59,519 nt of DNA from JAHEAO01 sp041633555 (GTDB lineage: Bacteria > Pseudomonadota > Alphaproteobacteria > Rhodobacterales > Rhodobacteraceae). The stretch lies in NCBI GenBank assembly GCA_041633555.1, contig JBFKFZ010000016.1, positions 1 through 59,519 of the forward strand, in the 5' to 3' direction. Of the stretch, positions 1-8,142 are shown piece by piece; positions within the stretch are counted from its first letter, which is position 1; each line of letters starts with the position of its first letter. A program made the position numbers and the translations under genes. Below the pieces are notes generated by a model. The model was not told the DNA's origin, did not search any database, and worked only from the letters and a program-made list of their open reading frames with translations.

Positions 1-19
1 CCCCCCCCCGGGGCCGTTT

Positions 20-1339
20 CTACTGATTGACCGAGAATACCGGTAGCGTTTTTGCCTCGGTGCCCGGCGCAATGCCGGCATCAAGTGCCGTGTTGCCGGT
101 CAGCGTGAAGGCCGCCTTGCGGATCAGGTCGCTGCGCTCCGGTTGGCCCGGCGCGAACACGGCCGGGGAGCCGCTGGCAAGCGTATCCAGACCCATCTCG
201 TACCATGCCATTGCCAGATCGGGCCGCTTGCTGGCCCCGAATCCCTGGGTCAGATGATGCCCCATCAACTCGCCATAGGCGCCCTCACCCAGAACAGCGA
301 GAAGCAGGGCCGAGCCGATGGCCACATCCAGATTGTCGGTACGATACCCGACCGACAGGCAGATCTTCGCGGTTCCCGACAGCTGCGCCGGGGACACGCC
401 GCTTTGCAGGACGAATCCACCGACATCTTTCAGAACCTCATCCTGCGATTTCAGCGATAGGGCAGCCACCTGGTCTTTCATCGCCGGTCCGAATCCCTCG
501 CACTGAGCGGCGATCTGCTGCGGCGTGAAGCCCTGCACATTGCCGGCCAGTTCCTCGCCCTTGGCGATGGCGTAGGTCCGCGCGAGGCAGAACTGCTCAT
601 TCAATGCGAATCCGGCATCGTTCATCGAGGCCAGCGTGGTGAAACCGCCATTGCTGTTGGTCAGAAGGCTGACCGTATTGCAGTGTGAGGCCAGCGAAGC
701 CTGCGCATCACCACCCATGAAGTTCGGCAGTGCCGAATCGGGGGCGGCAGCCTCGTTGACCAGAGGTGCTGCGGGCTGCGGTGTCGCGGCTTCAGGTTGC
801 GGTGCGACGACCATGACGTTCGGTGTCACAGGCTGGTATTGCGGGGTCGCAACACCCGCCAATTCGTTGCGATAGGTGCTCAACAGCCCCTTCGGCCCCA
901 TCGGATTTGCCGCGATCTTCTGATTGGTCACGGGCCCGCCTGCCAGCGCGCGTCGGTAGGAGGTGAGCAGGAAATCCTTTTCGTATTCCGTCAGTTGTCC
1001 GGTCGAGGGATATCCCATGTGAACCTGGTAGGATGCGATTGCCCGCTGCGAGTTACGTCCCAGGACGCCATCCGGCGTTCCCGCCGGAAAACCAAAGTAA
1101 TTCAAGGCCATCTGGGTTTCGCGCCGCTCTTCGCGCACGGCGCTCGAAACGGAGGGGGAGCGATAGACGGTCCGGGTTCTGGTCTGCCGGTTCTTGTTGG
1201 CCTCGTTGACGATCACGCCACCGATCACGCCACCGACAATGCCGCCCAACAGATCACCGCCATCCGCCGCAGCGCGGCTTATCGGCGTCGCTGTCAGGCC
1301 GAACGCCAGACAGATCATTGTCATTCGTTTTGCAAACAT
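20..1339 (-). CDS. Secreted peptidoglycan-binding-domain protein, function unknown
   Basis: The 439-residue product has a Sec signal peptide (about 1-25) and a glycine-rich hydrophobic stretch (GGIVGGVIGGV, about 31-41) reminiscent of glycine-zipper segments. A PG_binding_1-like repeat lies at about 70-130, with the hallmark GFPAGTPDGVLG followed by a helix ending in SYQ. It is therefore probably periplasmic or outer-membrane associated and bound to murein. Residues about 200-420 are mainly helical with scattered cysteines, and I do not recognise them. The start is supported by GGAGGAATGAC just before the ATG. The gene is divergent from lipB across about 115 bases. Similar PG-binding repeats occur in two other proteins here (28.9 and 50.3 kb), but nothing links them functionally. 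Confidence 0.8.
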   Translation of the reverse strand: MFAKRMTMICLAFGLTATPISRAAADGGDLLGGIVGGVIGGVIVNEANKNRQTRTRTVYRSPSVSSAVREERRETQMALNYFGFPAGTPDGVLGRNSQRAIASYQVHMGYPSTGQLTEYEKDFLLTSYRRALAGGPVTNQKIAANPMGPKGLLSTYRNELAGVATPQYQPVTPNVMVVAPQPEAATPQPAAPLVNEAAAPDSALPNFMGGDAQASLASHCNTVSLLTNSNGGFTTLASMNDAGFALNEQFCLARTYAIAKGEELAGNVQGFTPQQIAAQCEGFGPAMKDQVAALSLKSQDEVLKDVGGFVLQSGVSPAQLSGTAKICLSVGYRTDNLDVAIGSALLLAVLGEGAYGELMGHHLTQGFGASKRPDLAMAWYEMGLDTLASGSPAVFAPGQPERSDLIRKAAFTLTGNTALDAGIAPGTEAKTLPVFSVNQ

Positions 1340-1387
1340 GTCATTCCTCCGGGTAACAATTCAGATAAAATATCCGCGAGGAGTATC

Positions 1388-1459
1388 ATGAGAGCGGTGG
1401 TTTTTCAAAAAACCAATTGCGGCGAACTGGTACTTGGGGCTGCCGGAGAACCTGTATGA
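1388..1459 (+). CDS. Possible 23-codon leader ORF coupled to lipB
   Basis: A GAGGAG Shine-Dalgarno-like sequence lies just before an ATG at 1388. The frame runs 23 codons and stops at a TGA (1457-1459) that overlaps the lipB ATG as ATGA. It contains an inverted repeat, GGTTTTT/AAAAACC, at 1399-1414. The peptide begins MRAVVFQK and ends GEPV, which resembles the first residues of zinc-type alcohol or quinone oxidoreductases, so it could be the stump of a lost gene rather than a regulatory leader. Expression is not established. Confidence 0.3.
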   Translation: MRAVVFQKTNCGELVLGAAGEPV

Positions 1460-2175
1460 CAAGTCTGGAATGGCGCATCAGCGACGGACTGACCGGCTAT
1501 GAGGAGGCCGTCGCGGTGATGGAAGCGCGGGCCGCCGAGATCGCCGCCGGCGACAGCCCCGAGCTTGTCTGGCTGGTCGAACATCCGCCGCTTTATACCG
1601 CGGGCACGAGCGCGGACCCTTCCGACCTTACCGATCCCGACCGGTTTCCGGTTCACGCGACAAAGCGCGGCGGGCAATATACCTATCACGGGCCCGGGCA
1701 GCGGGTTGCCTATGCGATGCTGGATCTGAACAGGCGCGGTCGAGACGTACGCAAGTTCGTCTGCACCCTTGAAGACTGGGTGATCGCTACGCTTGCCGAA
1801 TTCAACGTCAAGGGCGAACACCGCGAAGGCCGCGTCGGTGTCTGGGTGACCAGACCCGACAAGCCCCCCCTGCCCGGTGGCACGCCGCGCGAGGACAAGA
1901 TCGCCGCCATCGGCGTGAGGCTTCGTAAATGGGTCAGCTTTCACGGCATCGCGATCAATGTCGATCCGGATCTCACGCACTATGACGGTATCGTCCCCTG
2001 CGGCATCTCGGATCACGGTGTCACGAGCCTTGTCGATCTGGGTCTGCCAGTCACGCTGGCCGATCTGGACCTTGCGCTAGAGCGCAGCTTTCAACGGGTG
2101 TTCCAGGGGGATGCCTCGCTGGCCTCGCCCTCTGCCCGGACCTGCATTTCACGGCAACCGGTCGCGAGGAGATAA
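1456..2175 (+). CDS. lipB: Octanoyltransferase LipB
   Basis: LipB moves octanoyl groups from acyl carrier protein to lipoyl domains of 2-oxoacid dehydrogenases and the glycine cleavage system, the first step of lipoate synthesis in the cytosol. Visible family motifs are the substrate-pocket segment RGGQYTYHGPGQ (about 76-87), the lysine motif KIAAIGVRL (about 149-157) and the catalytic cysteine in GIVPCGIS (about 178-185). The length of 239 residues is slightly above the usual 215-230 because of a basic C-terminal tail. The ATG at 1456 is chosen because GGAGAA lies a few bases upstream; an in-frame start at 1417 would add residues not seen in the family. Confidence 0.95.
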   Translation: MTSLEWRISDGLTGYEEAVAVMEARAAEIAAGDSPELVWLVEHPPLYTAGTSADPSDLTDPDRFPVHATKRGGQYTYHGPGQRVAYAMLDLNRRGRDVRKFVCTLEDWVIATLAEFNVKGEHREGRVGVWVTRPDKPPLPGGTPREDKIAAIGVRLRKWVSFHGIAINVDPDLTHYDGIVPCGISDHGVTSLVDLGLPVTLADLDLALERSFQRVFQGDASLASPSARTCISRQPVARR

Positions 2176-2412
2176 TTGCTTTCGTCAGAGATAATTGGCT
2201 AACATCGCAGGCATACACTTTTCGAATGTTCAACCGCCCCGAGATCGCAGTTTGGAGTATGCGTTGCACCAGCCGAAAACCGCTGCCACAGCCTCATCAG
2301 GATGCGGTCCCGCGGCCCCGACGGATCCGCCTGCGACAATTCCAACCTCGCAATCAGCCGCTCAAACACTATGATCCTTACGGAAATGAAGTTCGCAGCA
2401 TAAAGGATGACC

Positions 2413-2871
2413 ATGAAACACTTAATCCTCCTCGTCACGGCCCTGACCTTCGCCGGCCCGACCTTCGCGGAAGGCGACGTGGCCGCCGGCGAGAAAGACT
2501 TCAAGAAATGCAAATCGTGCCATCTGATCGCCAGCGCTGACGAAGTCATCGTCAAGGGCGGCAAGACCGGGCCGAACCTCTACGGCATCATGGGTAGGGC
2601 CGCGGCAAGCGTTGAGGATTTCAAGTATGGCGCGTCGCTGATCCAGGCGGCCGAGGCCGGCCTGGTCTGGAACGAGGAAAACATGGTGACCTATCTTGCC
2701 GATCCCGCCGCATTCCTGAAGGAAGCGACCGGAGATTCGGGCGCAAAATCGAAAATGACCTTCAGGATGAAGGACGGCGCTAATGTGGCGGCCTACCTAG
2801 CCAGCCTGTCGCCAGAAACGGAAGAAACGGGCGACGAAGCCGAGGAATCCGAAGCGGAAAGTGACAGCTAG
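2413..2871 (+). CDS. cycA: Cytochrome c550/c2 (class I cytochrome c)
   Basis: This is a periplasmic mono-haem electron carrier that should pass electrons from the bc1 complex to the aa3 oxidase encoded next door. Features are a signal peptide ending in FAEG (about 1-20), the haem site CKSCH (about 34-38), GPNLYG, and a methionine within SKMTFRM that is the likely sixth haem ligand. The last about 20 residues are highly acidic, as in Paracoccus c550. The order c550 then ctaD matches cycA-ctaD in Paracoccus. The start at 2413 is preferred over 2407 because AAAGGA sits about 5 bases before it. Confidence 0.9.
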   Translation: MKHLILLVTALTFAGPTFAEGDVAAGEKDFKKCKSCHLIASADEVIVKGGKTGPNLYGIMGRAAASVEDFKYGASLIQAAEAGLVWNEENMVTYLADPAAFLKEATGDSGAKSKMTFRMKDGANVAAYLASLSPETEETGDEAEESEAESDS

Positions 2872-2901
2872 TTGCCCGTGCCGGATAACGGAGTGTTGAG
2901 C

Positions 2902-2929
2902 AGCCCCGCTTGATCAGCTAAACGGGGCT
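2902..2929 (+). terminator. Weak hairpin between cycA and ctaD
   Basis: AGCCCCG (2902-2908) can pair with CGGGGCT (2923-2929) around a 14-base loop. No U-run follows, so it could be a partial terminator or an mRNA-stabilising stem between the two genes. Confidence 0.35.
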
Positions 2930-2982
2930 TGAAAGCCAGGCGGGCAAACCGCCGGGACAGGGACGCGTCAGGAGAATACCAG

Positions 2983-4656
2983 ATGGCAGATGCAGCCGCG
3001 CACGGCCACGAACATCACGACGAGCGGAGCTTCTTCACTCGTTGGTTCATGTCGACCAACCACAAGGACATCGGCATCCTTTACCTGCTTACGGGCGGAC
3101 TTGTCGGTTTCATCTCGGTAGCCTTCACGGTCTATATGCGGATGGAACTGATGTCGCCGGGCGTGCAGTTCATGTGCCTCGAAGGCGCGCGGTTACTCCC
3201 TGCTGCTGCCGGGGAATGTACGCCGAACGGCCATCTCTGGAACGTTCTGGTCACCGGTCACGGCATCCTGATGATGTTCTTTGTCGTGATTCCGGCGCTC
3301 TTCGGCGGATTCGGCAACTATTTCATGCCGCTGCATATCGGTGCGCCGGACATGGCCTTCCCGCGGATGAACAACCTGTCCTACTGGATGTATGTCGCGG
3401 GCACGTCGCTTGCCGTGGCTTCGGTGCTGTCTCCGGGCGGCAACGGCCAGCTCGGATCCGGCGTCGGATGGGTGCTTTACCCGCCACTGTCGGTGCGCGA
3501 GGCGGGCATGTCGATGGATCTCGCGATCTTCGCAGTGCACCTTTCAGGTGCGTCCTCGATTCTCGGCGCGATCAACATGATCACGACCTTCCTGAACATG
3601 CGCGCACCGGGCATGACGCTCTTCAAAGTTCCGCTTTTTGCCTGGTCGATCTTCGTCACCGCCTGGCTGATCCTGCTGAGCCTGCCCGTGCTCGCCGGTG
3701 CGATCACCATGCTGCTCACCGACCGCAATTTCGGCACCACGTTCTTTGATGCCGCCGGCGGCGGCGACCCAATCCTTTACCAGCATATCCTGTGGTTCTT
3801 CGGCCATCCCGAAGTCTACATCGTGATCCTGCCCGGATTCGGGATCATCAGCCACGTCATCGCGACGTTCGCCAGAAAGCCGGTCTTCGGTTATCTGCCG
3901 ATGGTCTGGGCGCTGATCGGCATCGGTGCACTCGGCTTCGTCGTCTGGGCGCACCACATGTATACGGTGGGATTGAGCCTGACCCAGCAAAGCTACTTCA
4001 TGCTGGCCACGATGGTGATCGCGGTGCCCACTGGCATCAAGATCTTCAGTTGGATCGCGACGATGTGGAAGGGCTCGGTCGAATTCGCGACGCCGATGCT
4101 CTGGGCCTTCGGGTTCCTGTTTCTGTTCACCGTTGGCGGTGTCACTGGCATCATCCTCAGCCAGGCTGCCATCGACCGTGCCTATCACGACACCTACTAT
4201 GTTGTGGCGCACTTCCACTACGTGATGTCGATCGGTGCGGCCTTCTGCATCTTTGCAGGCGTCTATTACTGGATCGGCAAGATGTCGGGCCGGCAATATC
4301 CGGAATGGGCCGGCAAGCTGCATTTCTGGATGTTCTTCATCGGCACCAACCTGACTTTCTTCCCGCAGCACTTCCTGGGCCGCCAGGGCATGCCGCGCCG
4401 CTACATCGACTATCCTGAGGCCTTCGCCTACTGGAACTTCTGGTCATCGCTCGGGGCATTCCTGTCGTTTGCCTCGTTCCTGTTCTTCATTGGCGTCGTC
4501 GTCTACACGTTGCGCTCTGGCAAGAAGGTCTCCGAGAACAACTACTGGAACGAATATGCCGATACGCTGGAATGGACTCTGCCAAGTCCGCCACCGGAAC
4601 ATACGTTCGAGACCCTGCCCAAGCAGTCGGAATGGGATCACAGCCACGCCCACTAG
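2983..4656 (+). CDS. ctaD: Cytochrome c oxidase aa3 subunit I
   Basis: This is the catalytic subunit of the inner-membrane aa3 oxidase, which reduces oxygen with electrons from cytochrome c and pumps protons. Its 557 residues contain about 12 membrane helices. Recognisable sites are STNHKDIG at the start of helix I, WFFGHPEVYI (Cu-B histidine and the cross-linked tyrosine), WAHHMYTVG (two further Cu-B histidines) and VAHFHYVMSIG (haem ligands). The N terminus is histidine-rich. The start at 2983 follows GGAG at good spacing; the upstream in-frame start at 2929 is basic and not family-like. The other oxidase subunits are not in the window. Confidence 0.97.
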   Translation: MADAAAHGHEHHDERSFFTRWFMSTNHKDIGILYLLTGGLVGFISVAFTVYMRMELMSPGVQFMCLEGARLLPAAAGECTPNGHLWNVLVTGHGILMMFFVVIPALFGGFGNYFMPLHIGAPDMAFPRMNNLSYWMYVAGTSLAVASVLSPGGNGQLGSGVGWVLYPPLSVREAGMSMDLAIFAVHLSGASSILGAINMITTFLNMRAPGMTLFKVPLFAWSIFVTAWLILLSLPVLAGAITMLLTDRNFGTTFFDAAGGGDPILYQHILWFFGHPEVYIVILPGFGIISHVIATFARKPVFGYLPMVWALIGIGALGFVVWAHHMYTVGLSLTQQSYFMLATMVIAVPTGIKIFSWIATMWKGSVEFATPMLWAFGFLFLFTVGGVTGIILSQAAIDRAYHDTYYVVAHFHYVMSIGAAFCIFAGVYYWIGKMSGRQYPEWAGKLHFWMFFIGTNLTFFPQHFLGRQGMPRRYIDYPEAFAYWNFWSSLGAFLSFASFLFFIGVVVYTLRSGKKVSENNYWNEYADTLEWTLPSPPPEHTFETLPKQSEWDHSHAH

Positions 4657-4667
4657 GGAGGGCGCCA

Positions 4668-5198
4668 ATGCCCTTCGAATGGGATGACAGAACTGAAGGG
4701 GCCCCGGCAAGAACCGGGGCCTTTTCGTTTGCACACGGTGACGAGCCCGCCATTCACGTCATCCTCTGGCCTCATCGCTCGCTGCCGCGGCGTGGGTTCG
4801 CGGCGTTCATCGGCATTACCTTTGCGATGCTGATGATCCCATTGCTGGCGCTCTTGGGTACTCTGGCGCTCTGGGGCCTGCTGCCGTTCCTCCTGGGCAC
4901 TCTGGCCCTGATGTGGTACTTCCTCGAACGCAGCTATGCCGACGGGCGGCTGACAGAGGAGCTGCGGCTCTGGTCGGACCGGATCGACCTGACCCGGACC
5001 AATCCGCGCTCACCCGAACAGCACTGGCACGCCAACCCTCATTGGGTGAAGCTGCATCTCGACCAGGATGACGGGCCGGTGGAGAACTACCTGACCCTGC
5101 AGGGCAGCGAGCGCGAGGTCGAGCTGGGCGCCTTCCTGACGCCCCAAGAGCGCGCTGACCTGCATGACCGCCTGGAGCGCGTGCTCGCGAAGGTCTAG
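4668..5198 (+). CDS. DUF2244 membrane protein
   Basis: The 176-residue protein has two adjacent membrane segments (about 42-84, around ITFAMLMIPLLALLG and LLPFLLGTLALMWYF), followed by a cytosolic domain with repeated Trp/His residues. The motif ILWPHRSLPRRGF is typical of the DUF2244 family, which often sits beside ctaD in Rhodobacterales; a role linked to oxidase assembly is only an inference from that. The ATG at 4668 lies 11 bases after the ctaD stop, preceded by AGGGAGG. A strong terminator hairpin (4700-4725) falls within codons about 11-20, so much transcription from ctaD may stop before this gene is complete. Confidence 0.8.
   Translation: MPFEWDDRTEGAPARTGAFSFAHGDEPAIHVILWPHRSLPRRGFAAFIGITFAMLMIPLLALLGTLALWGLLPFLLGTLALMWYFLERSYADGRLTEELRLWSDRIDLTRTNPRSPEQHWHANPHWVKLHLDQDDGPVENYLTLQGSEREVELGAFLTPQERADLHDRLERVLAKV
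4700..4725 (+). terminator. Strong intrinsic terminator embedded in DUF2244 coding start
   Basis: GGCCCCGG (4700-4707), loop CAAGAA, CCGGGGCC (4714-4721), then TTTT (4722-4725). This is a perfect 8-bp GC stem with a short U-run. It lies 44 bases after the ctaD stop but inside the predicted DUF2244 coding sequence, in a poorly conserved linker. Confidence 0.75.
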
Positions 5199-5365
5199 CG
5201 CCATCTTGTTTTCCCGCAGTCTTGCGACCCCGCCTCCGGATTTCACCGGCGCAGAACATAAGGCGGTCCCGTTCAGGCAGGCATTTACCGCGCAAGCCAT
5301 TTACAGCCCCGCCTGCCCTGTCGCAGAGTGATTTCCATAACTTGCCGAGAACAGGGAGGCACTTC

Positions 5366-6625
5366 ATGAAGGTCGTCGTTATGGGAGCTGGCGTCATCGG
5401 CGTCACTACCGCCTATTATCTGGCTCGCCAAGGTGCCGAAGTGACGGTGATCGACCGGCAGGGAGGTCCCGGGCTCGAGACCAGCTATGCCAATGCGGGT
5501 GAGCTCTCATACGGCATGACGTCGCCCTGGGCCGCACCGGGCGTTCCGATGAAGGCCATCAAGTGGCTGTTCATGAAGCGCCGCCCGCTCTTCATCTGGC
5601 CTCTGATCAGCCCGACGATGTGGAAATGGGGCGCGCAGATGGTGATGAACTGCAACGAGAAGTCCTATGGCATCAACAAGTCCCGCATGGTGCGGATCTC
5701 GAATTACAGCCGCGACTGCTTGCCCGAACTGATCGAAGAGACCGGCATCGAATATGACGGTCGCGAACAGGGCACGCTGCAGCTCTTTCGGACTTCGAAG
5801 CAGCTCAAGGGCTCGAAGGCCGATCAGCAGATCCTCGCGGAGTTCGACAGCCCTTTCGAGATCCTCGATCGCGACGGCTGCATTGCCGTCGAACCGGCGC
5901 TTGCTGAGGTTCGCGAGAAATTCGTGGGCGGTCTGCGCTTGACGGCCGACCGGACCGGCGATTGCCGTATGTTCACGATGGCGCTCGCCGACAAATGCGC
6001 TGCGATGGGGGTCGAGTTCCAGTACGGCCAATCGATCCGCAACATTGTCATCGAGAGCAATTCGGTCATCGGTGTCGATACCGAACCGGCAGGGCGCTTC
6101 ACGGCCGACAAATATGTCTGTGCGCTCGGCAGCTTTGGCCCGAAGGTGCTGAACCCGATCGGTATCCGGCTGCCAGTTTATCCGGTCAAGGGCTACTCGG
6201 TGACCCTGCCCGTCACCGAGGACGCCTATGCGCCGCAATCCACCATCATGGACGAGACCCACAAAGTCGCGATCACCCGGCTGGGTGACCGCATCCGCGT
6301 CGCGGGCACTGCCGAGATCGCCGGCTATTCCAATCGCCTCGGCCCGCATGCGACGGACACGGTGCGCCACGTGATCAGTGATCTCTTTCCGAAGGGCGGC
6401 GACGTGTCGAAGGCCGAGGGCTGGACCGGCCTGCGCCCGATGACACCGGACGGCACGCCCGTGCTGGGGCAAAGCCGCTACGACAATCTCTACCTCAATA
6501 CCGGCCACGGCACGCTTGGCTGGACGATGGCCTGCGGTTCAGGTCGCGCCGTGGCCGATGTCGTCTGCGGCAAGGAGCCAGAGATTTCCTTCGACGGCCT
6601 GACGGCGGCGCGCTATCCGCATTGA
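5366..6625 (+). CDS. dadA: D-amino acid dehydrogenase
   Basis: This FAD enzyme oxidatively deaminates D-amino acids at the inner face of the membrane and feeds electrons to the respiratory chain. It has a Rossmann dinucleotide motif at the very N terminus (VVVMGAGVIGVTTAYYLA), the DadA segment SYANAGELSYG, and the C-terminal FAD signature GWTGLRPMTPDGTPVLG followed by NTGHGTLGWTMACGSG. Its 419 residues match the family length. The ATG at 5366 is preceded by AGGGAGG. No alanine racemase lies alongside. Confidence 0.92.
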   Translation: MKVVVMGAGVIGVTTAYYLARQGAEVTVIDRQGGPGLETSYANAGELSYGMTSPWAAPGVPMKAIKWLFMKRRPLFIWPLISPTMWKWGAQMVMNCNEKSYGINKSRMVRISNYSRDCLPELIEETGIEYDGREQGTLQLFRTSKQLKGSKADQQILAEFDSPFEILDRDGCIAVEPALAEVREKFVGGLRLTADRTGDCRMFTMALADKCAAMGVEFQYGQSIRNIVIESNSVIGVDTEPAGRFTADKYVCALGSFGPKVLNPIGIRLPVYPVKGYSVTLPVTEDAYAPQSTIMDETHKVAITRLGDRIRVAGTAEIAGYSNRLGPHATDTVRHVISDLFPKGGDVSKAEGWTGLRPMTPDGTPVLGQSRYDNLYLNTGHGTLGWTMACGSGRAVADVVCGKEPEISFDGLTAARYPH

Positions 6626-6689
6626 TTGCGCCGGGAGGACGGTCGGCGAAGAGGCGTCTTGCGGAATGGTGCCTCATCGACTTGCTTGC

Positions 6690-7313
6690 TCAGCGCTCCG
6701 TCGCGCCCTTTCCCGCGAGAATATGATCCCGGAACCGGGCTATGCGCGCGACTTGCGTCTCGGGCTTCTTTGCCGAGTTGAGATTAATGACATAGCTCTT
6801 CCGCCGCCCGGGCGTCAGGTTGCGAAAGGCCTCGGCCAGTTCCGGATCACAATCCAGCGCCTCGACCAGCGCTTCGGGAAATTCGATCTCATGCGTCACT
6901 TTGGGCGGCCTGATGCCCGCCTCCGCATAGCCCATCGCTTCTTTCAGGTATGAACGGATGACCGGTCCGCTCTTCGAAACCTGAGAATTGTCTGTGATGC
7001 GGAACATGTCTGGATTGCGAGAGTTTGGCCCCTGCTTTTCCAGAACCCCTTCGGGATCCGTCATCAGCGCGGCATTGAAGAAACTGAGCCGGAAATCGCC
7101 TCGAAAGGCGCCGATGAGCACAATATTGCGGCCAGCATGCATGTAGCAGGGATGCCCCCATTTCACCGTCTCGACGAGACCTGCCCCGCGGCAGATCCGT
7201 CGAAGATCGTTCAGACCCTCCGACCACTGGCGGGTAGAGCAGCTTGGCGTGGCGAAACGGTCGCAGCGGCCGCAGCCGTTTGTGAAGAATTCCTCGATAT
7301 CCGTAATCATCAT
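6690..7313 (-). CDS. YdeI/OmpD-associated (DUF1801-type) protein
   Basis: The 207-residue cytosolic protein has an N-terminal DUF1801-like part (about 25-120: ETVKWGHPCYMHAGRNIVLIGAF, in which a short helix precedes a small beta sheet). Its C-terminal YdeI/bacteriocin-protection region contains the common ending LTPGRRKSYVINLNSAKKPET. The biochemical role of the family is not settled. It is convergent with dadA, and an AT-rich stretch of about 70 bases (7430-7500) lies upstream. Confidence 0.75.
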   Translation of the reverse strand: MMITDIEEFFTNGCGRCDRFATPSCSTRQWSEGLNDLRRICRGAGLVETVKWGHPCYMHAGRNIVLIGAFRGDFRLSFFNAALMTDPEGVLEKQGPNSRNPDMFRITDNSQVSKSGPVIRSYLKEAMGYAEAGIRPPKVTHEIEFPEALVEALDCDPELAEAFRNLTPGRRKSYVINLNSAKKPETQVARIARFRDHILAGKGATER

Positions 7314-7502
7314 GTTCCCGGTCCGGAATGGTACCCCGCGTGGCGGCCCAACTTAGACGAGCCGACTCGGATTCCAAGCCTCGGGCACTTGGCTATTCAC
7401 TTCGGGGGCAGTGGCGTCCCGCATTCTGTCTAGTCACATCAAGTTATATTCGTATCATATTGTGGTACATATGTTAAATTTAGCAATCGCAGATCGCGCG
7501 GC

Positions 7503-7961
7503 CTATCCCAGTCGGTCCTTGATCATCGGGCCAACGCTACCGAAATCCATCTGGCCGGTATATCTTGCTTTCAGGACACCCATTACTTTGCCCATGTCAC
7601 GGATCGAATTGGCCCCGGTATCTTCGATCGCGGCGCTAACGGCCTTCTCGATTTCCTCGCCATTCAATTGACGCGGCAGGAATTCCTCGATCACATCGAT
7701 CTCATCACGTTCCTTCTCGGCCAGTTCCAGCCGCCCGCCTTCGTCATAGGCGCGTGCGCTTTCATGCCTTTGCTTGACCATTTTCCCAAGAATCTGAAGC
7801 ACTTCCGCATCTCCGACGCCTGAATCTCCGCCCTCGCCCCGCATGGCGATATCTCGGTCTTTTATGGCCGCGCAGATCAGGCGCAGAGTTGATAGGCGGT
7901 CCGGCTCCCTTGATTTCATGGCGGATTTCAACGCTTCGTTGAGACGGCTGCGCAGGTCCAT
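7503..7961 (-). CDS. GatB/YqeY domain-containing protein
   Basis: The 152-residue protein is related to the tail domain of the amidotransferase subunit GatB but stands alone. Typical elements are MDLRSRLNEALKSAMK at the start, RLSTLRLICAAIKD, EEFLPRQLNGEEIE and MGKVMGVLKARYTGQMD. In the family it is proposed to affect tRNA-linked steps, but this is not firmly known. The start MDLRSRL is chosen by family fit; 21 additional codons upstream are open but not family-like. It is divergent from carA, as is common in Rhodobacterales. Confidence 0.88.
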   Translation of the reverse strand: MDLRSRLNEALKSAMKSREPDRLSTLRLICAAIKDRDIAMRGEGGDSGVGDAEVLQILGKMVKQRHESARAYDEGGRLELAEKERDEIDVIEEFLPRQLNGEEIEKAVSAAIEDTGANSIRDMGKVMGVLKARYTGQMDFGSVGPMIKDRLG

Positions 7962-8083
7962 CGGCTTTCCTATCCCCAAGGTTTCCGAGGCTCCGACCAT
8001 ATCGCGCCAGTCTCGCGCTGACAACAGGCGCCTTATCCACTAACTATTTGATATCTATACGTAACGCAAAAAAGATACCGGCC

Positions 8084-8112
8084 TTGACCCGCCCGTTCTC
8101 ATTCCCTAGGTT
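8084..8112 (+). promoter_or_regulatory. Predicted sigma-70-type promoter of carA
   Basis: TTGACC (8084-8089), a 17-base spacer and TAGGTT (8107-8112) lie 30 bases before the carA ATG. This is a match by eye only. Confidence 0.45.
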
Positions 8113-8142
8113 CCGCGCAATTCAGCCCCGGAGAGTCGTGCC

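Noticed and set aside
1..19. Run of C at the window start as a biological homopolymer signal
   Set aside because: Nine C at the very edge may reflect a terminator stem cut by the window or an assembly edge; it cannot be judged.
3544..4371. Long open frame antisense to ctaD (275 codons)
   Set aside because: Shadow of a GC-rich essential gene; composition is His/Asp/Arg-rich and shows no domain or ribosome site.
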